Shown: positions 6,098 to 12,231 of the stretch, piece after piece
How positions within the stretch are numbered: position 1 is the first letter of the stretch
Layout: each line of letters opens with the position of its first letter
DNA from: JBBILO01 sp037444855
GTDB taxonomy: Bacteria; Patescibacteriota; Microgenomatia; UBA1406; GWC2-37-13
DNA length: 17,856 nt
Assembly (NCBI GenBank): GCA_037444855.1
Contig: JBBILO010000014.1
Coordinates: 1-17,856, forward strand
Reading direction: 5' to 3'
Position numbers and translations under genes: made by a program
Notes under the pieces: generated by a model
Told to the model about the DNA's origin: nothing
The model's database searches: none
The model's input: only the letters and a program-made list of their open reading frames with translations

Positions 6098-6381
6098 ACA
6101 GCAGTCTTTTGCACCCCCGAGGTGAAATAAGAAGCCAGTTGAAGAAATGGTTTTTTGCCATCCTGAATATCTTTTTTGATTCTTTTGACACATTTAGCGC
6201 AAAGTTTAACTCTCTTTTCAACTCCATTTTCAATAATTGAGGTTCTAACAAAATTAACCTTAAAAATTCTTCTTGTTTTTTGAGCTCTTTTTTTCCATCT
6301 TCCTCCGGCAACTCCTCGATGATGAGTATGAGATCTGCCAAAAAGAGCTTTTTTTCCGCAATGATAACAGCTGTTTTCCAT
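6088..6381 (-). CDS. rpmB: Ribosomal protein L28 with an extended C-terminus
   Basis: Large-subunit ribosomal protein bL28 (97 residues). The N-terminus CYHCGKKALFGRSHTHHRGVAG and the following WKKRAQKTRRIF match the family. Two CXXC pairs (C5/C8 and C61/C64) mark the zinc-binding form. The family core ends near residue 75. The last 20 residues or so (LQLASYFTSGVQKTAVKS) are extra; YFTSGV is encoded by a dispersed hairpin repeat, so the tail probably arose by insertion of that repeat at the 3' end. It is convergent with def. The upstream TATCAT (6390-6395), 8 nt before the ATG, with TTGTTT 17 nt further up is a reasonable promoter. Confidence 0.92.
   Translation of the reverse strand: MENSCYHCGKKALFGRSHTHHRGVAGGRWKKRAQKTRRIFKVNFVRTSIIENGVEKRVKLCAKCVKRIKKDIQDGKKPFLQLASYFTSGVQKTAVKS
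6107..6128. repeat. CACC/GGTG family hairpin within the rpmB 3' end
   Basis: On the plus strand CACC-CCCGA-GGTG (6112-6124) is flanked by T and A runs that extend the stem with one bulged G. It matches the minus-strand sequence before the 81-aa gene over about 20 positions, and the plus-strand sequence at 1990-2010 including the trailing AATAAGA. Confidence 0.6.
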
Positions 6382-6389
6382 AAAAATTT

Positions 6390-6418
6390 ATGATATCATA
6401 ATAAAACAAAAAAAACAA
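6390..6418 (-). promoter_or_regulatory. Probable rpmB promoter
   Basis: A -10-like TATCAT (6390-6395) lies 8 nt before the rpmB ATG, with TTGTTT (6413-6418) after a 17-nt spacer. The -35 match is partial (TTG only). The layout again predicts an mRNA with almost no leader. Confidence 0.4.
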
Positions 6419-6431
6419 TAATTAAAAAACT

Positions 6432-7085
6432 ATGATAGATTATCTTTTTTCTAATCCTTTTCTTTTTTTAATTTTAGTCATTTCTCTTTTGATTGCCATT
6501 GCAATTCATGAGTTTTCTCATGCGTTGGTGGCTGATTATTTAGGTGATCCAACCCCAAGGCTTCAAGGAAGACTAAATCTTAATCCTTTAAATCATATTG
6601 ATCTAACAGGGCTTTTATTTTTATTTTTCTTTGGTTTTGGCTGGGGAAAACCAGTGGAAATTGATTCTTTTAATCTAAAAAATCCAAGAAAAGATGAGGC
6701 TTTTATCTCAATTGCCGGTCCGATGTCAAATTTTATTTTGGCTTTATTATTTTCTTTAATTTTAAGGTTGTTTAACTTTTTTGAAATTAATTTCTTATCA
6801 ACTATAGGTTATGTAATTTTCGCTTTAATGATTAGAATGAACTTGGTTTTGGGTATTTTTAATTTATTGCCAATATATCCTCTTGATGGTTTTAAGATTG
6901 TTGCTGGATTTTTGTCTGAAGAAAAAGTAGCTGAATGGTACGAGTTAAAAAAATATGGTTTTATTTTTTTGTTGCTTTTGATTTTGCCTATTGGAAGATC
7001 TTCGATGCTAACCGGTATTCTTAATCCCCTTTTGAATTTTTTCTTTAATCTTCTTGTTCCTAATTTAAAAGAAACACTTATATGA
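6432..7085 (+). CDS. M50 family site-2 protease-like membrane metalloprotease
   Basis: A 217-residue intramembrane zinc protease of the short, PDZ-less M50 branch. The zinc-binding HEFSH (26-30) sits in the first membrane helix (IAIAIHEFSHALVADYLGD). The third ligand is the Asp of YPLDG (D152) in the NLLPIYPLDGFKI motif, which is complete. Several further hydrophobic segments follow (100-118, 123-146, 176-190, 193-210). Such proteases cut transmembrane segments of anti-sigma factors or remnant signal peptides; the substrate here is unknown. No Shine-Dalgarno sequence precedes the ATG at 6432. It is divergent from rpmB over 50 nt. A weak TTTAAC/GTTAAA stem just after the stop (7088-7106) is too poor to call a terminator. 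Confidence 0.9.
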   Translation: MIDYLFSNPFLFLILVISLLIAIAIHEFSHALVADYLGDPTPRLQGRLNLNPLNHIDLTGLLFLFFFGFGWGKPVEIDSFNLKNPRKDEAFISIAGPMSNFILALLFSLILRLFNFFEINFLSTIGYVIFALMIRMNLVLGIFNLLPIYPLDGFKIVAGFLSEEKVAEWYELKKYGFIFLLLLILPIGRSSMLTGILNPLLNFFFNLLVPNLKETLI

Positions 7086-7118
7086 TTTTTAACTAACTCG
7101 GTTAAATATTTAAAATTA

Positions 7119-7148
7119 TTGACACCTTTTTATATTTTTTGATATAAT
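7119..7148 (+). promoter_or_regulatory. Consensus promoter of the HTH gene
   Basis: A perfect TTGACA (7119-7124), an 18-nt spacer and a perfect TATAAT (7143-7148), 8 nt before the ATG at 7157, make this the clearest promoter in the window. The transcript should begin at or within two bases of the start codon. Confidence 0.75.
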
Positions 7149-7156
7149 TCATTTAT

Positions 7157-7360
7157 ATGGCTGATAAAAAGCTTGATTTAAAAGATCTTCCTGATCTTTT
7201 AACAATAAAAGAGGTGGCTGAGCTTTTAAGAGTTTCGCCTTTAACTATCAAAAGATGGGGTAAAAAAGGCAAACTGCCAGCAATTCGTATTAACTCTCGC
7301 GGTGATAGACGTTATCGAAAAGAAGTCGTCCTCAGACTGCTTGGGATTGAGGAAGGTTAA
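7157..7360 (+). CDS. Excisionase/MerR-like helix-turn-helix DNA-binding protein (67 aa)
   Basis: A single winged-helix HTH domain of the excisionase/MerR-like (HTH_17) type. LLTIKEVAELLRVSPLTIKRWGKKGKLPAIRI (14-45) holds the two helices (recognition helix SPLTIKRWGKKG), and NSRGDRRYRKEVVLRLL is the wing and following helix. No effector domain is present. It may regulate transcription or act as a recombination directionality factor, but no integrase is visible nearby, so a regulator is more likely. It is driven by a consensus promoter ending 8 nt before the ATG. Its last 29 nt overlap the end of the convergent 116-residue gene, so the two could interfere at the RNA level. Confidence 0.85.
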   Translation: MADKKLDLKDLPDLLTIKEVAELLRVSPLTIKRWGKKGKLPAIRINSRGDRRYRKEVVLRLLGIEEG

Positions 7361-7682
7361 TCGAAAACCCAAAAATTCTTAAAATACTTTTTATCAACTC
7401 AAATATCCCTTTTAAAAAACCTTTTCTTTCTGGTTTTTGGATTTGAGAAGTATTTAAATTTTCTGGCATTGTGCCTTTAGTCATTTGATTAAGCATTGTT
7501 TGAAGTAATTCTATCTCTTCTTGTTTATTATCTCGAGATGATTTGCTAGATAAAGATTCTCCATTCTCTCCAGTTGTATCTCCTCCATCTTTATTTTCTA
7601 AAGAATTTTGTGGTGGTGTTTCATTTTTTAATCCTTCCGGCGGTGATAAAGAAAATCCTTCATAAGCTTCTCCCTCTTGCAT
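7332..7682 (-). CDS. Small protein with disordered N-terminus and amphipathic C-terminus, unknown function (116 aa)
   Basis: Not recognised. Residues 1-55 are polar and probably disordered (PPEGLKNETPPQNSLENKDG, TGENGESLSSKSSRD). A helix follows (EEIELLQTMLNQMTKG). The C-terminus GFLKGIFELIKSILRIFGFSI (about 88-108) is hydrophobic and amphipathic and could bind the membrane surface. It lies 7 nt downstream of the 724-residue gene and is the last member of a three-gene unit. Its 3' end overlaps the convergent HTH gene by 29 nt. There is no Shine-Dalgarno sequence. Confidence 0.55.
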   Translation of the reverse strand: MQEGEAYEGFSLSPPEGLKNETPPQNSLENKDGGDTTGENGESLSSKSSRDNKQEEIELLQTMLNQMTKGTMPENLNTSQIQKPERKGFLKGIFELIKSILRIFGFSINLPQSQAV

Positions 7683-7689
7683 ATTTTAT

Positions 7690-9864
7690 TTATAAATTAC
7701 TAATTTTTTCCCTTGCTTCTTCAATACCTTTACCTATACCTAAACCACCTAATGCTGCTCCAATTCCTCCTGCAGGTCCTACAGCAGCAAAAAATGGAAG
7801 TCCTAGTCCAAGAATAAGCAGAAGATATATCAACCATTGTAATTTTTTGCTTTGATCAACCTGAATACCTTTTTCTTTAAGTTTTTTGATTGCTTCTTGA
7901 AGTTCTTTTGATTTTGCCAAAGCATCAGTTAAGACTTTTTCTCCAAAATTCTCAACTAATTGTTCCATCTGATAATCAGTAAATATAAGATCTCCTGCGT
8001 TACCCTTAAATTCTACTTTTCTAAACAATTTTCTTAACCAGCTGCTAGGAGCCATCGCTATTGATCTAGCATGAAAATAGTCTCTAAAAAGCCTATCTCT
8101 AAAAACACTTGCTTTTTCTTGATATACAGCCTCAAAAACTGCTTGATCTTCAGGATCAGCAAATTGATCTCTTTTAGGATCAAATTGTTCATAGCTTGTT
8201 ATAGTTACTGGTTTTCTTTCACCATTTTTTCCTAATCTATTTACTAAAATACCAGATTTGCCCTCACCAAGTTTATCTTCAAAAACAATCCCAAAAATCA
8301 ATTTTTTCAATCCATCTTCTCCTTCACTAATCAAAACCTGCATATCAGAGGCAATTTTTCCAATATCAATAACTTTTTTACCATCTTTTCCTTTTCCTTC
8401 AATATGAATCCATCTTTTATCAATTTGCTCTTCAACTAATAACTTACCATTAGCGATTCTGTCTTCTTTTTTTCTTGCTGCTTCTTCTTGAGCTTTTTTA
8501 AGTCTTTCTTTATCAAGCTCAATCATCTCGTCATGATAACCTTCCATTATCTCCACCAGAGACTGGCCAACAACACTATCAATTCTTTGTATTAATTCTC
8601 TCTCAGCTGAAAGCCTTTCCTTCCTAGCTACAGCTATATTATCTGGTTCAGACTCTGATTGTAAAATTAATTGTTCAGCTAAAGAATTTACTTTTTCTCT
8701 TTGAGCTAAAAATCCATCAATTAAAGCCATTAATTTACCTTGAGGATGTTGAGAATCAGTTTGATTTAAACTTATTAACTTAGAATGTAACGAAATATCT
8801 TGATCAGTATAGGTTTCTATTTTACTTTTTAACATTTCATATTTATTTCTTAAATTAACGTTTCCAATTAAATCTAATCTTTCTTCAATTGTTATTGGTA
8901 AAGGCTGATTTTTCACACCTACAACTAATCTTGCTCTTTTATTAATTTCCTCTATTAATGTATCATATTCTTTTTGGGTTAAGTCATAATCTAATAAAGA
9001 ACTTATTTGATTTTCATCACAACCTAAAACTGCAGCTAAAATTTGATTTTTAGTAGAATTAGCTAAATCTAAACGACTAATAATATCTGTACCTCCTCTT
9101 TTTCGTAAATATTCCAACAATTCTTCTTCTCTTTGAGCTAAAACTCTTTGAGCTTGGTCTAATTCTTGTTGTTTTTGCTGTATTTGAGGATTAGGAGGAA
9201 CTTCTCGAAGTTTTAAAGCATCATCATATATCTGACTCATTCTATCGCTTATTCTTTTTAAAAGTCCTGGACTACCTTTTAAAAAAGCTTCTAAAATAGC
9301 TATCGCATCTTTATTATATGAATTTAATTTACCATCAGCTGTCAACAATTGTTGATTAAGCTCGGGAAACATCAGAGAAAATACTGAATCATTAAGTAAA
9401 AAGGTCAAAGCATCATTTCTTTCTGATGCATCTATTTTGTCTCCTCTTTGTAATTTTTGAAGATAGGTCATTAATTTACAAACACCATCAATTCTTTGTT
9501 GCGCATCTTCAAATACTTTTCTTTCATGTGGACTAGCTTTTTCGTCAATAGTAATTTTTCCATCTTTACCTTCTTTTGCTCTTCCTCCGCCAAAACGACG
9601 TTCAAGCAAAGACCTATCACCTTCTGGATGAAAAGATAATCTAAGTGCTTCTGCTTTTTGTGACATCTCTCTTATAGCACCTTTTCCTCTTTTTTCTCTT
9701 CTGACTTTTTCTATTTCTTCAATTCTTGCTTTATCAAACCCATTCAATTGAGATAAATCAATATCTGGTTTTGCTTGTTTTGCGCCATACAATAAAATAT
9801 CAAGTGGCGTAAAATTAGCTGGATGAGGTACTGGTTGTTGTTCTACTACTCCTGCATCTGTCAT
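7690..9864 (-). CDS. Large helical protein with C-terminal membrane segment, unknown function (724 aa)
   Basis: Not recognised. The product is largely helical and charged. Coiled-coil-like stretches include QQKQQELDQAQRVLAQREEEL (about 228-250) and ELDKERLKKAQEEAARKKEDR (about 450). A mixed region around WIHIEGKGKDGKKVIDIGKIASD may be a separate folded domain. The C-terminus carries a hydrophobic, glycine-rich stretch (LQWLIYLLLILGLGLPFFAAVGPAGG, about 675-710), which would anchor the protein in the membrane, and a short charged tail. There is no signal peptide, so the bulk should be cytoplasmic. It starts 1 nt after the stop of the 102-residue gene and is followed after 7 nt by the 116-residue gene, so the three are expected to work together. 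A cytoplasmic scaffold at the membrane is one reading; no enzyme motif is seen. Confidence 0.75.
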   Translation of the reverse strand: MTDAGVVEQQPVPHPANFTPLDILLYGAKQAKPDIDLSQLNGFDKARIEEIEKVRREKRGKGAIREMSQKAEALRLSFHPEGDRSLLERRFGGGRAKEGKDGKITIDEKASPHERKVFEDAQQRIDGVCKLMTYLQKLQRGDKIDASERNDALTFLLNDSVFSLMFPELNQQLLTADGKLNSYNKDAIAILEAFLKGSPGLLKRISDRMSQIYDDALKLREVPPNPQIQQKQQELDQAQRVLAQREEELLEYLRKRGGTDIISRLDLANSTKNQILAAVLGCDENQISSLLDYDLTQKEYDTLIEEINKRARLVVGVKNQPLPITIEERLDLIGNVNLRNKYEMLKSKIETYTDQDISLHSKLISLNQTDSQHPQGKLMALIDGFLAQREKVNSLAEQLILQSESEPDNIAVARKERLSAERELIQRIDSVVGQSLVEIMEGYHDEMIELDKERLKKAQEEAARKKEDRIANGKLLVEEQIDKRWIHIEGKGKDGKKVIDIGKIASDMQVLISEGEDGLKKLIFGIVFEDKLGEGKSGILVNRLGKNGERKPVTITSYEQFDPKRDQFADPEDQAVFEAVYQEKASVFRDRLFRDYFHARSIAMAPSSWLRKLFRKVEFKGNAGDLIFTDYQMEQLVENFGEKVLTDALAKSKELQEAIKKLKEKGIQVDQSKKLQWLIYLLLILGLGLPFFAAVGPAGGIGAALGGLGIGKGIEEAREKISNL

Positions 9865-9865
9865 T

Positions 9866-10174
9866 TTAGTTTTTTATAAACTGATTAAGTTTTTGAGTTA
9901 ATTGATTGATTTTTATTTGCTCGCTTATTTTAAATAATTTTTCTTTAAATTTAAGATAGACTCCCTCAAAAATTTTCCATTGAGAGCAAAGATCAGCAAA
10001 AAAACTATCCAGTTCTAAATAATTCTTTACTTTATCTAATCTGTCTAAAATAAATCTCGCTAATTTTTGAGATTCTTCTTCTGTCAATAAACCTCTTTTT
10101 AAAGCATCAATAGTCACATCAGCCAAATCATCATAAATTTTTTCTCTTTCTTCTGATGTTAAAATCTGATCCAT
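9866..10174 (-). CDS. Small helical protein, unknown function (102 aa)
   Basis: Not recognised. It is all helical, with SEEREKIYDDLADVTIDALKR and LTEEESQKLARFILDRLDKV, then LDSFFADLCSQWKIFEGVYLKF and a Lys/Gln-rich tail. The pattern of a helix beginning LTEEE followed by a Leu/Phe segment ending SQWKIF resembles small helical proteins I have seen in CPR genomes, but I cannot name a family. It is the first gene of the three-gene unit, and its stop precedes the start of the 724-residue gene by 1 nt. A candidate promoter (TTGATT-18-TAGAGT) ends 6 nt before its ATG. Confidence 0.65.
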   Translation of the reverse strand: MDQILTSEEREKIYDDLADVTIDALKRGLLTEEESQKLARFILDRLDKVKNYLELDSFFADLCSQWKIFEGVYLKFKEKLFKISEQIKINQLTQKLNQFIKN

Positions 10175-10180
10175 ATTTTA

Positions 10181-10210
10181 ACTCTATCAAAAATTAATAC
10201 TAAAAATCAA
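10181..10210 (-). promoter_or_regulatory. Candidate promoter of the three-gene unit 10174-7332
   Basis: TTGATT (10205-10210), an 18-nt spacer and TAGAGT (10181-10186) lie 6 nt before the ATG at 10174. The matches are imperfect (4 of 6 at each box), but the position repeats the leaderless layout of the other promoters in the window. Confidence 0.35.
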
Positions 10211-10290
10211 TAGTTATTTTTACTATTTTCTAAACGACTGTAAAAAAAGAAATAAGATAGGTCAAATTAGGTATGGACGACAAAAAACGG

Positions 10291-10503
10291 GATTCCCGTT
10301 TTCACGGGAACAAGGATTCCCGTTTACACGGGAATGACAAGGAAGCGAGATTCCCGCCGGAGTTTATCCCGATTATATCGGGGCGGGAATGACAGGAAAA
10401 AAAGATTCCCGATCAAGTCGGGAATGACAAGAAAGCGTGGGAATGATAAGAAACAAGGATTCCCGACTACTCGGGAATGACAGGAAACCGCGGGAATGAC
10501 AGG
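10291..10503. repeat. Array of five hairpins with constant ATTCCCG/CGGGAAT arms
   Basis: Five palindromes lie head to tail: 10293-10310, 10316-10335, 10350-10390, 10405-10425 and 10459-10478. The arms are GATTCCCG and CGGGAAT, usually followed by GACA and a purine-rich spacer (GGAAAAAAA, AGAAAGC). The inner bases differ in every copy but always pair. The third is a hairpin in a hairpin (ATTCCCGCC outside, CCCGAT-TAT-ATCGGG inside). Half-copies with only the right arm lie at 10436-10450 and 10488-10503. This is a REP/BIME-like cluster, not CRISPR, because the intervals are unequal and the units are not identical. Confidence 0.85.
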
Positions 10504-10524
10504 AATAAGGTTTAATCAGTTGAA

Positions 10525-10566
10525 CCCGCCTAAAAGACTTCGTCTATTATGGCGGGCAGGCCCGCC
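10525..10566. repeat. GC-rich compound hairpin (CCCGCC family)
   Basis: CCCGCC (10525-10530) pairs with GGCGGG (10551-10556) around an inner AGAC-TTC-GTCT stem (10535-10545). The same GGCGGGC can instead pair with GCCCGCC (10560-10566). The two folds are mutually exclusive. The element directly follows the ATTCCCG array. Confidence 0.65.
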
Positions 10567-10607
10567 TAAAGAACTTTGTCAGTTAATAATAACCAATAAT
10601 AAATAAT

Positions 10608-10683
10608 AAATTTTTAATCAATAACAAATATTTAAATTTTTAATATATTAAAAATTAATTTATTAAAAATTGATTAAAAATTT
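10608..10683. repeat. Nested AT-rich inverted repeats
   Basis: A 14-bp arm at 10608-10621 (AAATTTTTAATCAA) is exactly repeated in reverse complement at 10670-10683. Between them lies a perfect 22-bp palindrome at 10635-10656 built of AATTTTTA and its complement. All of it is A/T apart from one C/G pair in the outer arm and one unpaired C. Confidence 0.65.
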
Positions 10684-10753
10684 GCTTATTAATTTATTTA
10701 TTATTTGTTTAGAATTCCCGAAGGGATCCCCTTGGGATTAGGTCAATTAGAAT

Positions 10754-10789
10754 AATTAGGTCAATTAGGTCAATTAGGTCAATTAGGTT
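10754..10789. repeat. Tandem 9-bp repeat AATTAGGTC x4
   Basis: Four contiguous units of AATTAGGTC, the last ending in T instead of C, preceded by a damaged unit at 10737-10753. Single copies of the unit occur downstream of def (6014-6028, opposite orientation), and a near-copy lies at 10258-10272. Confidence 0.75.
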
Positions 10790-10875
10790 AATTATTCTTA
10801 ATCCTTAATACTAAATACTTACTACTTAATACTAATCTATTCTAACTCCCAAAGGGGCTTCTTTCTAGGTTCCAC

Positions 10876-10903
10876 GTTATACGTTACACGTTACACGTTA
10901 TAC
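10876..10903. repeat. Tandem 7-bp repeat ACGTTAY x4
   Basis: Four contiguous units ACGTTAT, ACGTTAC, ACGTTAC, ACGTTAT. The array lies just downstream of the FN3 gene and closes the 780-bp gene-free stretch 10175-10956, which otherwise holds only the hairpin and palindrome clusters listed here. Confidence 0.7.
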
Positions 10904-10956
10904 TTTAAGGTTTTTCAACGTGATTCCTTCAAAATTGCGAGATTAGATGTTAAAAA

Positions 10957-11559
10957 TTATTGAGTTGGAGTGAGTCTTTTTATACAAAGAAAATAATCTT
11001 GAGTTGAACAACCTCTACCTAATTTTTCTTTAATCTTCTCGCAATCAGTTTCCTCACAAACTTGAGGGGTTGGGGTTGATTCATCTATTTTTAATCTTTG
11101 AATTGGAGTTGGAGTAGCTTTTTGAGATGAGGAGGAAGAATTTGTTATGGTTGGGGAAGGAATTGTTGATTTTGATTCTTCAGTGCTTTTTGTAGTAAAA
11201 GTCCACGGTACTCCGCCATTATCATATTTTTTATCACCAATTCTTATCTGAAAATAATAAGTGGTTGATGGTGAAAGAAGAGTCAGATCAACGCTGTGAT
11301 TTTTTTCTTTTGTTGCCTCAGGAGCAAAAAAATTCAAAGCTGTTGGCGATGTCCCATACTCAATCACTCCCTGAGTATCAACCCCAGTTGACCAAGAGAT
11401 GGTCGCTGAATTTTTACCAATATTAGAAACCACCACATCTCTTGGTTCTTCATCTGAAGCTCTTGTTCCAAAAATCCTAAAACTAAAAACAACCAAAACC
11501 ACAAATAAAACTAAACCGATACTTATTGCCAGAATCTTTTTTATCATCTCACTTTTCAT
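10957..11559 (-). CDS. Membrane-anchored fibronectin type III protein with C-terminal Cys motif
   Basis: A 200-residue extracellular protein. An N-terminal membrane segment (KKILAISIGLVLFVVLVVFSFRIF, about 5-29) serves as a signal anchor. One FN3 domain follows (about 36-124): PRDVVVSNIGKNSATISWST, QGVIEYGTSP, LTLLSPSTTYYFQIRI and WTFTTK. It resembles FN3 domains found before phosphatase or surface domains, and it binds no known ligand by itself. A Ser/Thr/Pro-rich linker (STIPSPTITNSSSSS, TPTPIQRL) leads to a small C-terminal motif with four Cys (CEETDC ... GRGC ... FLC), probably two disulfides. It is the last gene of the surface operon, 3 nt after the LPKTG cohesin gene. Confidence 0.8.
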   Translation of the reverse strand: MKSEMIKKILAISIGLVLFVVLVVFSFRIFGTRASDEEPRDVVVSNIGKNSATISWSTGVDTQGVIEYGTSPTALNFFAPEATKEKNHSVDLTLLSPSTTYYFQIRIGDKKYDNGGVPWTFTTKSTEESKSTIPSPTITNSSSSSQKATPTPIQRLKIDESTPTPQVCEETDCEKIKEKLGRGCSTQDYFLCIKRLTPTQ

Positions 11560-11562
11560 AAA

Positions 11563-12192
11563 TTAAAGAACCAACCTCAATGCTCCCCCTAGTATCAAAA
11601 ATACAATACCAGGAAAAGCAAATTTTAAGACATTCTCTAAAATTCCTGTTTTTGGCAGTTCTGTTGGTATTTCTGAAGAATTATTAATTGGACCGGTTGT
11701 TCCGATGGTGATTGTTGATGAGTTATTAGCTGAACAATTCAAAACATTTGAAGCATTGGCATCATCTTTAATAATTTTTGACAAATTACAATCAAAAGAT
11801 AAGCTACTACTACCATCTTTTAAAGCCTGAAAGGTAATAGTGGCTACTGTTCCTGAAGTTGATATCGCTGCTGTTGGATCATTAACCATCGCGGCAATAT
11901 AGATTTTTCCTGAAGTAGAAAGATCGTTTGAGACTGTTGGAAAAAGACTGCCTGCTGAGACAGCTGTTGGCTTTAAAAGACTAGCATCATAATTGATATA
12001 AATATCTGCTGAATAGATTTTATCGCTTCCTGGATCAAGATTAACATTTATCTGAAAAGTATCACCCGAATTAACTGTCACTGTTGTTTTATCAAAATTA
12101 AAAGAAGCGGCTTTGGCAAAGCCAAAAAAATAAGGAAAAACAAAAAAAATGAAAAAAAAATAAAAAATAATTTTTCTAAATGATTTTCTCAT
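11563..12192 (-). CDS. Cohesin-domain surface protein with LPKTG anchor
   Basis: A 209-residue surface protein. The signal peptide is residues 1-29 (FYFFFIFFVFPYFFGFAKAA). A cohesin-type beta-sandwich follows (about 30-165): FDKTTVTVNSGDTFQINVNLD, ADIYINYDASLLKPTAV, GTVATITFQALKDGSSSLSF. Cohesins bind dockerins through calcium. The C-terminus has LPKTG (179-183), a hydrophobic stretch (FAFPGIVFLILGGAL) and an Arg, which fits a sortase sorting signal. No sortase gene lies in the window, so the motif may only work as a membrane anchor here. It lies 39 nt after the preceding operon gene and 3 nt before the FN3 gene. It is the natural cell-bound receptor for the two dockerin proteins upstream. 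Confidence 0.85.
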   Translation of the reverse strand: MRKSFRKIIFYFFFIFFVFPYFFGFAKAASFNFDKTTVTVNSGDTFQINVNLDPGSDKIYSADIYINYDASLLKPTAVSAGSLFPTVSNDLSTSGKIYIAAMVNDPTAAISTSGTVATITFQALKDGSSSLSFDCNLSKIIKDDANASNVLNCSANNSSTITIGTTGPINNSSEIPTELPKTGILENVLKFAFPGIVFLILGGALRLVL

Positions 12193-12231
12193 TAAAATTA
12201 ATTCTAAAAAAAGTTTTTATAAAGTGCAAGA

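Noticed and set aside
6096..6341. Second minus-strand frame inside rpmB
   Set aside because: It is an out-of-frame shadow; the rpmB frame has the CXXC pairs and family residues.
7088..7106. Terminator after the M50 protease gene
   Set aside because: Only a 6-bp AT-rich stem with a 7-nt loop and no T-run after it.
7574..7855. Open frame of 93 codons on the plus strand
   Set aside because: It is antisense to two genes of the minus-strand operon with convincing spacing; the peptide is low-complexity hydrophobic.
10600..10800. Possible replication origin (AT-rich palindromes plus iteron-like 9-mers)
   Set aside because: I see no DnaA boxes, no dnaA, dnaN or rep gene nearby, and no change of gene strand across the region.
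10291..10903. Possible CRISPR array
   Set aside because: Units are hairpins of unequal spacing with variable interiors, or short tandem repeats without spacers; there are no cas genes.
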